This document shows, one piece after another, positions 36,331 through 49,344 of a DNA stretch of 64,000 nucleotides. This DNA is from Magicicada septendecula (Eukaryota; Arthropoda; Insecta; Hemiptera; Cicadidae). The stretch is from assembly GCA_034769895.1 (NCBI GenBank), contig CM068372.1:439646958-439710957 (forward strand). Direction: 5' to 3'. The notes beneath the pieces were generated by a model. It was not told the DNA's origin, made no database searches, and was given only the letters and a program-made list of their open reading frames with translations. A program made the position numbers and the translations under genes. Positions within the stretch are counted from its first letter, which is position 1; every line of letters begins with the position of its first letter.

Positions 36331-36574
36331 ACTACAAAGCAAAGAATTTTCTTCTTTTCTCAGCTCACAGACAGTGTTTACGCTAGCTTCCGTTCCTTAC
36401 AATTATCCACCATTTATTATTATTACGATTCTCACACTACTTGACACACTTATTTTTTCCATTTCTATTCACACTGGTAACTACGAATCCATATTATACG
36501 CGTTACTTTTTAATTGTTATTTGTACAACTGTATGTACATGAAATCGACTCCGCGCGCGCGCGCGTGCGTGTTT

Positions 36575-37110
36575 AATATTTATAATGACTTTACCTCAAG
36601 ATGTTTTCTCCTTATTTGTTCTCCCATCTTCAGCCTTCCTGATTTTGAGTCTTGTGAAGTACCTACTTGTCTGTTGGCTGGATATTGTTGTGGTTTCCTG
36701 TTGGCCTCTGGTACTTTATAAATTGGTGTTATTGTGTGTGTGTGATTGTGGTGTATATATTAGTACGTATTTTGTGTATTTTCGATGTTGAGTGCTTTGA
36801 AAATTGTGTCATATTTTGTATTGATCTGTATTTGTATTTCAGGTATTACTTTGTTTTCTGTTTTATGTTTGTATATTTGTAAATTTTCCCAAAGTACCAG
36901 AGGCCAACAGGAAACCACAACAACATGCAACCAACACGCAAGTACTTCACAAGACTCAAAATCAGGAAGCCTGTAGATGGGAACAAAAGTCTTCCCGAAA
37001 CATTTTCCAAATAAGGAGAAAACATTTTGAGGTAAAGTCATTATAAATATTAAATATATTATATACATCAAGAAACAGGCTGTAGCAAAACGTGTTTGAA
37101 AAAAAAAAAT
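36575..37110. mobile_element. Head-to-head pair of Penelope-like 3' ends, family e, copy 2
   Basis: The minus half (about 36590-36890) and plus half (about 36890-37055) repeat the terminal sequence of the 31.1-31.9-kb pair, again pointing outward and with (TA)n at the outer edge (37105-37125). The plus half carries a hammerhead-like motif with CTGTAGA core and helix II GGGAA with TTCCC (36963-37010). In the minus half the same motif has lost its centre (near 36620-36645). Confidence 0.65.
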
Positions 37111-37438
37111 ATATATATATATAGGTGATATGATATGATATGTCGTCGTTTTGTTTGTTGAGTCCCGCGATTAGTTGTGCTGTTTACCGCAACCTTTTGG
37201 CACATGCATCTCTGCCATCCTCATATGGACTCTTCCTAGACAAGTCACTTTTCTGAAAATGACAGTAATGTAAAATAAACTGCCGAAACATTGTAAAATA
37301 AATAACAAAAATTATATATTCTTCTTCAAAACTATAAAATATTATTTATTATTCAAATTGTCAGTAGGCCTACACGTACGCACAGTTCGGTTTAAATGTG
37401 GCCTCGTGAAGGAACGGGTGTGTGGTGTTCAAAACTTA

Positions 37439-37443
<5 letters not shown>

Positions 37444-37473
<30 letters not shown>
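37444..37473. repeat. (TC)n microsatellite
   Basis: A short pure dinucleotide tract just beyond the 3' end of LINE A copy 37536-38525. Confidence 0.9.
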
Positions 37474-37476
<3 letters not shown>

Positions 37477-37535
37477 TTTTCTTTACATGTAGTCTATATA
37501 AATACTCGACTATCGTAACCCAGACTTACGATAAT

Positions 37536-38525
37536 TCATCATCTTCAGAACACAGCATAGGCAAGGTGCTGTCTGTTCCGCCTTCAAAAATCCTCCAGCT
37601 GTCCTCAACCCACCTGTGTCCTATAGGTTTGTATTTCCAGACTTCTTTGCCCAGTCTGGAATCTGACATTCTTTCTAAATGTTCTTTTCACTATTAATTG
37701 TAATCTTTTAATTTTTCATTCAAGTTGAAAACTTGTTACTCTTCTCTTATGGCCACATTTGTTCCTACTTTCAAATTTAGAACACCTTTTAACTACTCTT
37801 AAAATCGCCATTTCCGAGGCCTGTGTTTTACTGTCTTGATTTTTTTTGGTTTTTGTCCGTAATTCAACCCATAGGACAGTACAGGGACTGCCATAATTTT
37901 GTAAAACTTTAATTTTGTATCCCGACATACATTGTTTGTAGAAATACGGCTGACTGTTCCACAGATCGTCTGCAACTTACCTAACTTAACATCACTGTCA
38001 TAATTTCTATCATAGCCAATATCATTTTCCAAATAGTTAAAGTGGCTCACAGGGTCTAGAGTTTGATCACTAATCATTATTTTTTGTTCTTATTGGCTCC
38101 GTACCTCGAAATGCCATTACCTGTGTTTTATAGTGGAGACTGTCATATTGTATTGTTTGCAAATCAGATGAAGATTAAAAACGGATTTTTACGAATCAGA
38201 TTCAGTATTTTTTGAAGTACAAGCCAGTCGTTAGCAAACAACAGCACATTCAAATATCTGTCTCGTGATAACTTAATACCAGTGTTCACGAGATGTTGCC
38301 ATTTCCTTACCAGATCGTCGATATAAATGTTGAAAAGATTATGTGATATACTGCGCCCGTGTCTAGCACCTTGATTGACAGATATTAGTTGAGATATCTT
38401 ACGACTGTTAACGCACATTTTCAAGTATCGCATTACATGTTTGCACTTACAACTGATGTATAAGTCTAAAATACAAAGTTCCTTACATACTAAAATAATA
38501 CGGTGTCGCAATACGTGCAATTCTT
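37536..38525 (-). pseudogene. LINE family A copy, RT to 3' end
   Basis: Reading down from 38520: ISHNLFNIYIDDLVRKWQHL, then NTGIKLSRDRYLNVLLFAND (YADD mutated to FAND), then DPVSHFNYLENDIGYDRNYD, TKLKFYKIMAVPVLSYG and a C-terminus ending near 37540 in a CATCATC-type tail. It is uninterrupted across the point where the 18.8-21.0-kb copy has the Tigger element, so it gives the paralogous empty site. It has several frameshifts. Confidence 0.85.
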
Positions 38526-38529
38526 CCGT

Positions 38530-39014
38530 ATTTCATACGTTCTCTTATTAATACAATATGTCTTGTCTCATCATACGTACACCCTGATAAAACATTGCAA
38601 TACGAATTTTCTGTACACACACGCGCGCGCACGCACACTTTTCTTATAACGATACATATTAGTTGGAGGCCAGAGTGTGTGAGGGAGAGACTGGTGATCC
38701 CCCCCCCCTTAATGAGTTCCGTTGCTCCAAGCTTATGAACGCGTGGCCACTATTGTATGGTTTCAAACAATTCACAACCTGATTTATACAAACTTTTTTT
38801 AAAATAACGTGCAAGTAATTAACTGCATAAAAAATCAAAATGTGCAAAGCTCCAAATATTGTAACGTAATACGATAACAAAATTTTATAATCTGTTGTCT
38901 CGAGTTGACTGTATTTTGTTAGTTTTTTATTTTTTGTCAACCTTCGGTTGTTATTTGAATTGAAAGTGATTTGAGAATTAGCGGTGGTCGTTCTTTTTCT
39001 ACGGTTTCACTGTC

Positions 39015-39076
<62 letters not shown>

Positions 39077-41685
39077 GACTGGGCCCCTCTCTCGAAATAT
39101 TTCAGGTAATTGGTTACGTTGACCGTCGACTCCGACGCAGCCGGGTTCGTTGTAGGTTATGTCTGTCTTTGCCGTATGTGCACTTTGTGTAGTCCGTATC
39201 CACACTCCTCACTGTTAGCTATAAATTTCCTGAAAATTACGCTTATTCTGCAAATAACAAGACGAATTAATTTTCCAATAAAACGTGTTTATTTTTATTA
39301 TTTTTGTTCTAACTGCTTTATAATATTTATCGACATTTATGTCGAACTGTGTTTGAGTCGTATCGACTCTTGTGCTCGTTTCGATTCTAGAATTTCTTTA
39401 TATATTTCTTAACATTGTTAATACGTAACTTTACTTTTATTTGTATATCTCAGGGTTTTGGATTCTTTGAGCTGTTAAAAAAGTCAGAAATGCAAAGAAA
39501 AGGTACTATACATTACAATAAATTATAAATTAAATTAAAATTAATACGAGAACAGTTTGTTTGCCGGACAACAGCGAATAATTCGTCTCATTACACAAGG
39601 CAGTCGACAATCAAAAGTCCGTCCGTATAGTTTACAGACGCTACGAATTAATGTTTGTTCACTTGTTTTTACAATAAATAAATTTTGTAGTGTTTTCGCT
39701 GTATTATATTTAGTTTTTTCTTTAGTTCGCACTTGTTTTTGGTATAATAGTGCTTGTTGAGTTTAACTATCTGTTGTGTAGTGATCGTGACTAGTATATG
39801 GATTAGACGATTCTAACCAATCTAGGTACTCAGACTTTTTCGTTCAACTTGGTTGATCGTATTTTCTTCTTATTTTTATTTTCGTCGTGTGGTTTAAGTA
39901 TTTAATATATCCTCTTCTTTTATCGTTTTATTTTCTCATTTTTTAGACATCGGTCAATTAGTTTTACCACTCAATATGTTAATTCCACTTCCGAATTTTT
40001 TGGTATTACTCAGCTCATCCACACTCTATGATAGTCAATAATGGAATAATAATTCTTCTTCCTTCATCAACGGTCTAGCCCCAGAATCTCTGGCCTCCGA
40101 TTGGTTAAAATAGTTGAACTGCAGGTCACCTAACTGGTGTCACTGATATAATATATTCTTACACTTGTAAAAATAAATACTCCCTTTTAAACTTAAAGTC
40201 CTATTAAATTTAAGTTACATAATGTTTTGTCTTACTATATGACATGCAATTTGATACCTATTTGATACAAATTTGTTATTATAAATAGATAACTTTTCCC
40301 CTTTACAAAAGTTCTGAATTTTGGACCTATTTTTCTGTTACAATGATTATATCATAATTGCCTAAATTTATCTAATAAATACTATTACTATTACATCAAG
40401 TGTTTTTATCCTACGGATTTAATCCTTTTTTGATTTTGTTTACTTTGAATGGTTGATCTACTCATTTATGACATTATTTTCTTTACATTGCATTATTGGC
40501 CCAGGCCCTAAGCTTCATTTCGTTAGCATTTTTTTCTAATTTACATAGATTCTTATTTAATTTATCTATTTTGAACCCTGGATGTACCATAACAATAACT
40601 AACAAAATATTTTAACATTTTTACCCTAAGCCATTGCCTTCATGGCCAATTTTAACTTCAAACATTAACAAATCATTACAAAATATTTAAAATAACTTTG
40701 ATAACATTCTTCAATTCTATGAATCACTGTTAACTGATTATTTCTAGAATTGTTTGTTTTTAACTTAAGTGTTTATCTAGCCTGTAGGCCTAATACAATC
40801 TACAACATTTATCTATAAGCCTTGATATTTAAACATAAACACCAATATACTGTCTAGGCTTCACACAACACTTCCAAAAAATGATATTTTATTTTAGTTA
40901 ATTTTTAATCCTAATGATAACAAAAAATAACATAAGTTTATCTTATCCCCACTGCACGGACACTTATTACATTTCTTACACAGTTTATGTCACACTAGTT
41001 TTGGTTTATTTAATTTATTTGTTTACACTAGGGGTAATTGAAGGGATTGTTATTTTTTCAGTCTTTTCTGTCCAAATAACTAACTACCTTGCTCCCCACT
41101 CTCTTATACTAGCACAGTTTTTTTTTTACATTTATTAATTATAAATTGCCAGATATTTACTGACAGTACTTTTGTATTGTATTTTTCATTTGTTTCTACA
41201 TTGTCTGACATAGAAAAAGGCTTTTATTTAATTAGTGGACTCTGTGAGGTGACATATTCTGACTTCTATTGAAAATGACTATTTTTGTTAATTTTGTTTC
41301 TTTTCAGTTCTTCATGCATTTAAGTTATTTGGTAATTAATGTGGTCTTCACTGTCTTGTTGCTTAGCGTGTCTTTATTTTAATTAGTGGTTTCGTTGTTA
41401 GACTTGTTTATACCTCTCACTTACCATATCTATTGGGTTTATCACGTTATTAAGTTCTCTTCTTCTAATACTCATCATAATTACGATATTACATTTCTTT
41501 AACATTTATCTCTCTTCATCCATTGTTTTGTTTTAGCATGGAACCGGAATACACTGCTTAATACACATTTATTTGTAAGTTTCCCTTCACTTATATTTGT
41601 TCTAGTACTTAGTCATTTATTATTTCTTTATTTGAATAGTTCTATGCATGGTGGTGGTATGTATCGCCACAATATTGATATTGCG
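38530..41685. other. AT-rich desert; one (GA)n tract
   Basis: A pure (GA)n tract lies at 39014-39073. The remainder, particularly 39400-41640, is strongly AT-rich with only motif-free short ORFs. I support no genes here. Confidence 0.5.
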
Positions 41686-41689
41686 AATC

Positions 41690-42530
41690 AATTGATGCCA
41701 CACCACGACGAATATAATCAAAAATTGGGGAAATTTGCAAACGTTTTAACATAACTCTTTTTCCACGCGTCTTTTTCGTGGGATTTAGAACTATGGAAAG
41801 AGCAAAGGAAGCATACATGCAAAATTTAAAGTAGAGAAAAAAGAGCAATTATAATAAAGAAATAGAAAAACTAAAATAAAAAACCGCTAAGCCTCAAAGA
41901 ATACGAAGATAGAAGAACAGATACACATGAACGAAATAAATTATTCTCTAAAGATGCCACCATAATTTATAAGAATATGCAGAAATATAAGATTTAAATA
42001 TTTTAACCCATAAAAAATGGAATAACTCGAAGAATACCGGAAGAATCTGTGAAAAAAAATAGAAAGAGGAGTAAAGACCAGAGTGGATACAGCGAAAATA
42101 GAAAGAAGTAAAGTCATAAGGGGTATAACTTGGACGGACATGACAGAAGGAGAAGTAAACTGGGCAAACTCTAGTTGGAAGACTCCAGGACATGGTGGAA
42201 TATAGCTAAAAGTATTTGAAATCAGTGCATAAGTATCTAGCAATTAAGTGTAACAACACCTTAAATCGTTTTAAAGAAACACTTAGATGGTTCTTGTGTC
42301 CAAAGTCAATACATTTCTAACACCGAAAAATTAAAAACATTGGGACCTGGCTATACATCTTTCTATAACCTTTCTTCCAACAATACACAAGATTTAAATA
42401 AATATACTGATAAAGAGAATATACGAACATCTGAAGAAAAAGACCTTTATCCTGTAGTACAGAAACGGTGTAAGAAAAATGTATTGACACGAAAGGCAAT
42501 AATAGACAACTTAAACTTGTTTTTTTGTGT
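41690..42530 (+). pseudogene. Degenerate LINE, pre-RT to first RT motifs
   Basis: Plus-strand frames give ITWTDMTEGEVNWANSSWKT followed by PGHGGI, corresponding to the W-KAPG-DGI block in front of the RT. VSKVNTFLTPKN and EEKDLYPVVQKRCKKNVLTR then follow, matching the LPK...NYRPI and LPEEQKGC..S.G.KDQ region. The Lys-rich stretch at 41780-41900 fits the linker before the RT. It is truncated at 42530 and full of stops. Confidence 0.55.
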
Positions 42531-42559
42531 TCATTCAAAACATCTAGACTTACTCTTAT

Positions 42560-43245
42560 TATTATTATTATATATTTGTGTGTGCGTGTGCGTGCGCGCG
42601 CGTGTGCGTGTGTGTGATTATCATCGTTATTAGTAGTTGTCGGACCACTGTTGCACAGTTGAGAAATGTCTTACTAATTTTTCTGAAACTATTTCTGATT
42701 TCTGTTGTTATTACAGTAGTTCTTTTCGAATACGTTGTAACACAGTACATAAGCAGATCGTCATCCCTTTATCTCGCAAAGGAGATGGTCGTTGTGGCAC
42801 GCGCGCGCGTGTGTGTGTGCATCGTTTATCCAGATCACGACTGTAAATGAGTGTTAATATGAATTGATGGCGTTCTCAAGTCTCGCCTCCGTACCGTATC
42901 ATATATTGTGTGATTTAAGCTGTCTCCGGTTTGCGCATTAAGGACACGGCCGCGCGCGCTCACTCGCACCGACCATTCACTACCAGTAAATTATATACTG
43001 TTCAGCCGCCATTACACGCGTGTCTAACGCGTAATAAATAGATTAATAATAGTGTGCAGTAATAGTGACGAAATCAGGTTCACTTGTAGACAGTACCGGT
43101 CCCCTAACACTTGGTACCCTGACAAAGTAGGCTATAAGTAATTTAGAAAAATATAATTTCTTGTGAATGTCTTCTAATTTATCAGGAGAGTTTATTACCA
43201 GTAAACGTCTCGAGCTGCAGAACTCGTTCGCTGTTTCGAACGAAC
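42560..43245. other. No gene; mixed TG/CG stretch
   Basis: GTGTGCGTGCGCGCGCGTGT-type sequence lies near 42580-42615 and 42800-42820. A CpG-rich patch occurs near 42940-42980. Nothing else is recognised. Confidence 0.4.
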
Positions 43246-43249
43246 ATAC

Positions 43250-44725
43250 ATATATTATTACATAAATTTCAATATTAGATCATTTTTACTTCCATGTTCC
43301 ATAAGGAAATGGAAGTATGGTGATGGCGAAAAAATCGTGTTCGAGATAAGGACTGATTCTGATTGTACTACTCTCAAAGCATGAAGAAAATTCTTTTTTC
43401 GAAAAGTGTCTATGTGTCTGTCTGTATGTCTATCTGTGTGTCTGTGTTCAGAATGTTTTCTATGGTGAACGATAACTGCCGCAACTTCGAACAGAATCAA
43501 ATAATTTTTCCATATGTACCTCAGTTGTGGAGGACTCAGCCCCATTGATTTTGGTGAAGATCGGTTAAGGAGAAGGGGTATTTTACCTGGAACGTTTTAT
43601 GTTTTAACAAGAGTAAAGTACTTAATTTTGATAAATATAGTATCCTGAAAAGACGGTCATAATTATCCACTGTAGGATGGTAGATGAAATAGCCTATCTA
43701 TAAATAAAAATGGTAGTTGAAGGGGGAGGGGGTAATTTTCTATAAATAGAATGATAGTTTAAGGGAAAGGGGATAATTTTTTATATGTGTACTATGTTCT
43801 CGGCCGCAAAAAAATAGTTTGCTGTTAAAATTCCTTCCCGGGCTGTTTGGCCGTGGTTCAATGTTTTCTGCAAAACCAGACGTTTCGGCAGCGCCATCGA
43901 CTGCCATCTTAGTGAAAATCGAGTGCGCTAACGTGAGGTGGTATACGTCAGTGACCACAGTACTGTGGTTAAGGCTGAAGCAAGAAGTAGTAAGAAGTAG
44001 TTTCTATGGAAATATTTCATTTCGAAAACGATTTTAAATATAAATCTTAGAACATGGAAGTCATGTATGGTTCTCCATACCGATATTTTCAATTATAGGA
44101 AAAATTACAAAACACAAAATATATGGGACCCCATAATTATATGGGATTATTGTTTGTTTAGTAATATAACAATTTTGGAGCACACAATCAACCACTAAAA
44201 ATTCTGAACGTTCGGATTTGGGTAACACCCTTTTAGTCTAACACCCTGTTCAAAATTGACAATTTTTTAAAATTTTTCATCTCTTTCTTTGTGCCCGTGG
44301 ATCCCAAAATTTTTGAATTTCCGAAACGTAACATTAAATTCAGATGCTACATAAAATTGTCTTTAATTTGATATCCCACCACTTGAATTCTTGGGATTTT
44401 ATAAAAAATGTCACAACTTTTTGGGCTCTGACGTCCAAATATTCTGAATTTTTAAGAAATGAACACTATAATCATGTTGTTGTTAAAATTTCCTTTATTT
44501 GATATTCCACACGGGCTTTTACGTTTTTTTACAGCTTTGACCCTCATATTTTCGACTCCTGCCTTACCGTTTTTTGGAGATCACTCTAAAAAATAATAGG
44601 GTTCTGTAGGGTAAAGGAATGGACATGCATGCCAAGGTTTATGAAAATTTTTTGATGCGGTCAAAAGTTATCGTGAGACGTACTCCCAAACATGTAGACA
44701 GACAAACGGTCGAGTTAAAACTGAG
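43250..44725. repeat. Unclassified 1.5-kb repeat, longest copy
   Basis: The first part (43290-44100) is dispersed repeat family b. The second (44220-44580) is the degenerate array of about 125-bp units, and the end (44590-44725) carries AAAAGTTATCGTGAGAC followed by GACAGAC repeats and GAGTTAAAACTG. A shorter version lies at 63075-63770 and a diverged inverted version at 26975-27790. No protein is encoded. A large non-autonomous element is likely. Confidence 0.65.
43871..43920 (-). ncRNA. Hammerhead-like motif, family b, copy 2
   Basis: On the minus strand the core has lost a G (CTAAGA for CTGAAGA) but helix II is perfect (GGCAG with CTGCC) and GAAACGTC is intact. Together with the 33.05-kb copy it defines a family consensus with all parts present. 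Confidence 0.4.
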
Positions 44726-44759
44726 ACAATCATTCCTTCTCAGTGCTACTGAAAACAGA

Positions 44760-45420
44760 AAGGCAGAACATGCAGACATCGTGGGACGATGGTACTGAGT
44801 GTTTTTCTTTAGGTCTCCCGATCTAGTGCTGACTGGATAGCTTCGTGCATACGATTCCCAATAGGTGGTTTTACCAGATCCACCCCCATCGTGGACGTTT
44901 ACCATCGTCTTCCTCACCATAATTAATTTTCCTAGACTGTAGTTTCTTCTAGATATGTGTCCAAAATAACTCAGGTACGACTGTTCTATTTTCCTCGATA
45001 AGCGTGTAGAGACCTTGGCCAGATAAATAAAATCGATTTGTTAGTTCAGTGCTGGCGTCTATGAAATTCTTAGCATACGACGGGACACCCATATTTCAAG
45101 GACATCAATTCTCTTCCGCGATGAGATGTTAATGGTCCACGTTTCAGAGGCATGAGTGGCTATAAGAAACATAACCGTCCTTATTAACTTTCCTTTGGTG
45201 TTCTGCGGCATCGCTGTGTCCGTTGTCATACTCATTCTTCTTCTCGTATATTTGTTGCACCCTCCTCTATTCGTTAGTAGTAAACCAAGGTACAAAAATT
45301 CATTGACCATTTTGAAACCTGCTACTTTCATAACGGTTGTGCAGATACGATCAATTATCATTGCTTTAGATTCGGCTGTTAATATCATTCCTCTATTACT
45401 ACATATCTACTGAGGGTATA
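44760..45420 (-). pseudogene. RTE-like LINE C-terminal region
   Basis: Reading down from 45388: TTVMKVAGFKMVNEFLYLGL and LTNRGGCNKYTRRRMSM, then ASETWTINISSRKRIDVLEI and RRMLRIS, typical of the post-RT region of arthropod RTE elements. After stops, YFGHISRRN and a MHEAIQSALDRETQRK-like segment extend it to about 44760. It is decayed by several frameshifts. Confidence 0.78.
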
Positions 45421-45739
45421 CATCTTAATGCTTATTCAGAACAAATTATTAATTAAGATTATACGCGAGATCCTCGTTTCAATCACTTCGATATTTGGTT
45501 CCAGAGGTCTATTATGTGACACCGGTGTAAGCTAAATTTTGTAGTGGATCTTTAGGCTGCATGTAGATTGCCACATAGTTTTAGTATCTAGAAAAACATC
45601 CGAATTGCCACACTGTAAAGCAGACAAGAAAAGTGTCAGATCGCAAAGGATGAACGTAAGTAAATTTGTACACCACGACCGCGCAGCACTGCTGGTATGT
45701 GTTGACCATTACCCTTTTCCTATGAGGTGTTTCATTTGA

Positions 45740-46300
45740 CTTCCCACTGTAGAATTTCAGAGGATACCTGTTTGATAAGTAATGATGGACATTTGTTGTA
45801 ATTTGGTAAAAAGATTATTGGTGCAGTAAAAATTTCATTTGTATCATATTTGCAAAAGATATGTTCAATGTCTCTTCTCTCTCTTCTAGGATAGCAGCCC
45901 ATAGGCTGGTTGGCAGCAGCTCGCCATTCTTCACGCTTCTCTGCTTTTCTTTTCAACTCACAATATGGTGTGCAGTTCATATCGACCATAAGCTGTTTCA
46001 TGTAGTCTAAACGGGGTCGTCCTCTGTGATTCTTCCCTTCAATTGTTCCTTTTATTATTCTCTTAACCAACCCATTTTGTCGTAGTATATGCCCTATAAA
46101 CTTAGCTCTTCTGCCTTTTAAATTTCGCAGAAAGCTCTTCTCCTCCTGAGCTCTTATAAAGACTTCCTCATTCGTTATCTTCTCCCTCCAGCTTACCTTG
46201 AATATTCTTCAGTAGCACCAGGTCTCAAATTCTTGGAGTCTTTTCTTGTCACTTTCTCCAATTGTCCAGTGTTCAATGTATCAAACAATTAAATACTAAG
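45740..46300 (-). pseudogene. RTE-like LINE C-terminus, second copy
   Basis: Reading down from 46300: DKKRLQEFETWCY, a stop, then SWREKITNEEVFIRAQEEKS, LVKRIIKGTIEGKNHRGRPR and REEWRAAANQPMGC. This is the conserved end of a common insect RTE group. The final segment (46070-45900) is open. It differs enough from the 44.8-45.4-kb fragment to be a separate insertion. Confidence 0.8.
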
Positions 46301-46554
46301 TTTTGACAATGTGTTTAAGTTTTCGTTAGGTTGCGTTAAACGCTTTTAAGAATTGGAATAATTTACAAAATAATGATCAACTTTGCAGGCTTTTGGACAC
46401 GATAAATAATACTTTGTATGTGTACAGGAATTATTTACAATCGAATATTTATAAAATTGTATGGTAAAAATCCTAGATTTCTCTTTTCCCGTGACGAAAA
46501 TGAGGGATCCAACCTTGAAGCCAGTCTCCTCCTCCTCCACCTGTAGGAACAAAT

Positions 46555-46569
46555 CTAGTTACGCCACTG
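46555..46569. mobile_element. Solitary hAT-type terminus
   Basis: CTAGTTACGCCACTG is the complement of a CAGTGGCGTAACTAG end, the same type as the 13.8-kb MITE. I found no partner end within a kilobase upstream, so the element is truncated. Confidence 0.4.
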
Positions 46570-47037
46570 TGTTTAGTATCCATTAACTATTTATTTTTTA
46601 TTTTTTTACGAATTTTACTTAGTATGACCATGTGTCTGAGTTATTGAAAAATATTTTCAATAATGTTAATACTTTAATTAAGCACTCCTACAATCTTAAA
46701 CGTAGTGAAAATCTTACTATACAAACAGCAATGACCTTTTCATATATGTCGCAGATTAAAATGCGATTTTTGAAGTTTTTTGCATAGAAAACGATGACAC
46801 TATAGCTCTTGATGCTTACTTGGTGAAAATGTACGTGAGGCATTAATCCGAGAGGTAAGTTTCAGCAGGACAGCAGTTATTTTAATATCTAAAACTAAAT
46901 CAGGTGACAACTGTTTGGAACGGCACGTAACGGTAGTATAACACAAACAACACATACCAGAAGTCCTGCGCGGTCGTGGACTGGCAATTTACTGACGTTC
47001 ATCCTTTGCGATCTGACACTTTTCTTGTCTGCTTTAT

Positions 47038-47767
47038 TAGGGTTACCATATGACCTATGTGGAAAAAGAGGACAAACCGAAAGTTTAACAGCATGATCGT
47101 TACTTTACGGATCAAAAAAAAAAAAATTAACAATAAAAACATCATACATTATTGATAATAAGGTATTCATGATTAAGTTAAGCATTTTTACAGAGTTTAT
47201 ACAATGTACAATTTAATTTTTTGATATAACAAGAAAATGTTTACAAACAAAACATTATGATTAAGAAATTCCAGAAATTTGTCTTACCCTCATTTGCAAT
47301 TGATATATACGTTTCATCTGGACAGACTTCTGCTTCATTATCGTTCCGGCCTTTCTCAAAGCTAGTATACTCTTTTAATAAATTTTCGGTTAACACACAC
47401 TTTCGTTTTGGCATACTAATAATGAATTCTACTTGGCTACAACTTATAACTACCGCTAACTACACTCAGAATGTCCACTAAAATAAGCAACTCAATTCAA
47501 AACTAGCAGTAACCTTAAAACCTCACGAATAGAGAATGCCTATTTGAATTGCAGAATACGCCGGAAAGAGATGTAGACAAGCAACATATGACGCCAGTGG
47601 TACTTTTCTTAGCGGCGCCGCTGGGAGCGCTCTTGCGCGTGACTATGTTTTTCAGTTTTACGAAAAAAGAGGATATTTCCCTGTTTTTTAAAAAAATCCT
47701 CCCGGACAGGTTTTTAACACTAAAAAAGAGGACATGTCCAGGGAAAAGAGTACGTATGGTGACCCTA
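47038..47767. mobile_element. hAT-like MITE, 730 bp, with paralogous empty site
   Basis: The termini are TAGGGTTACCATA and the complement TAGGGTCACCATA. Just inside, AAAGAGGACA appears at both ends in inverted orientation. The flanks GCTTTATT and GCTATACA compare with GCTTTACA in the uninterrupted left arm of the surrounding inverted repeat (minus strand near 45620), consistent with an 8-bp duplication and two later changes. No transposase is encoded. Confidence 0.8.
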
Positions 47768-47879
47768 GCTATACAGTGTGGCAATTTGGATGTGTTTCCA
47801 GATACTAAAACTGTGTGGAAATTTATCTCCACGCGGATCTTAGGCCAAAGCTTGAAGGCTCAAATTAAAAATTTAAATA

Positions 47880-49340
47880 CAGTATAACAAACATACTGAT
47901 AGAGAGCACCTCTCTCTCACTCTCTGTCTCTCCCTCCCCGTGTGTCGATCTTTTCAGTAACAGAGAAATGCTGACCAAGATGTCAAAAACGCTGAAATCA
48001 GATTGTTTACGTTACAGCGCACAACCGGAAAAGATATCCCGTTAGCAGTGGAAATGATGTCATCACGCCGGAAGCGGAACGCTGACCACGGTTTCTCGGA
48101 ACACTCTGGAACAGTATCCTCTCCTCTCCTTTACTGCGAATCACAGCGTGATACCCGTTCCCGGTATACTACCGCGCTTCTGGACAATAATCGCTGTCCA
48201 ATTAAAATCCTAATTAAAATTTTTGTTTGCTCTCCCGTAGTCGGTTTTCTAATTAAACGGCGTGTCAATGACAGGACGTTTATGCATTGTTGCAAAAAAA
48301 AAGTACTGAACGAGAAAGCAGGAATGCCCACACCAACTCAGTTGTCTTTCACTGCCTTATAGCTGAGAAATTCCAGTCTAGGCTGGTATCTTCAAGTCTC
48401 TTTTAAGATTTAAATTTTTTATTTTCTTCTTCTTCTTCGTAACTCCTACGGCTCTCATTAGTTATTTGATCTCCTCGGTCTGTATTTTATTTTCCTGCCT
48501 TTCACTCGGTATCAGATGGCTCACACCTAAATTACAAAATAGGTCTGTAAACTTATTTAAATAACTTCGTCTTTGTTTCTGCCGATGTTTTCTGCTTCTT
48601 TGTGCGACGTTTATTCGTAGATGAGTATAGTTTCAAGTCGGAAACACGGATTAAGCCGTGTACCTTTTTACACGTAACGAAGACATGCCTAGAGTCCACT
48701 ACGAGTAACTAGTGCGGAAATCTGGGGTCCACGCTGCTCTGTAAGCGCCTGTACATCTGAGTCCCAGAATGGACAACAGGCATGCTGTTTATCTCGAGTT
48801 GTAAATATATTGTCAAACATGAGTTCTGTTTTTGAGAGGTTATAAAATGAGGCCCAAAAATCTTTCCGTATATGAAAATTCAATGATCTAGTGAGAAACG
48901 TAGGCGACAAGTTAGAAAAGTAGCTGTTTTCTAAGTTATCTACAATTTTTAAATTGTCACAGAATATTATTAGTATAAACGGTGTGTATAATGATATAAA
49001 TACAGTGTGTTTCGGATAATAAAAAAAAAACGCTTAAAACTATGATAATATGTGGAAAATGCTTACGACTGAATCCTGTTACACCGCCGGCATCAAGATT
49101 TGATACAGAATGTCTGTCAATGTGAGTATCTAATAATAAACTTGACAAAAAACAATATAGTTATGTCAGTGTAATAGTATTAAACAGTAATAATGATAGT
49201 AATATTAATAGAAGTAATTCTAATAAAATAAATCTAATGAATAATAGTTTCAGTAAAAATATATTTTGTGAAACAAGAAAACATTATTTAAAAATGTCCC
49301 GGATTTTGCCTGAGACAATTTGGTCCGACTAGAGGTGGAG
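47880..49340. other. No recognised feature
   Basis: A 119-codon frame at 48003-48362 has no motifs and is probably fortuitous. A short TC-rich stretch lies near 47910. Confidence 0.35.
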
Positions 49341-49344
49341 AGAT

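Larger units (their letters stand above)
45567..47850. repeat. Inverted repeat enclosing a LINE, with one arm split by a MITE
   Basis: The left arm 45567-45706 is the inverted copy of 46948-47037 plus 47768-47850. The arms share TTCATCCTTTGCGATCTGAC, CACTTTTCTTGTCTGC and AGATACTAAAACT (or complements). The left arm is continuous where the right arm contains the 730-bp MITE. Between the arms lie an RTE fragment and unclassified sequence. The parent element is not recognised. Confidence 0.7.

Noticed and set aside
38690-38710. GGTGATCC plus a C-run, like the 15.5-kb MITE end
   Set aside because: No partner end or target duplication found.
48003-48362. 119-codon open frame
   Set aside because: No motif, low complexity parts and no splice or regulatory context; likely fortuitous.
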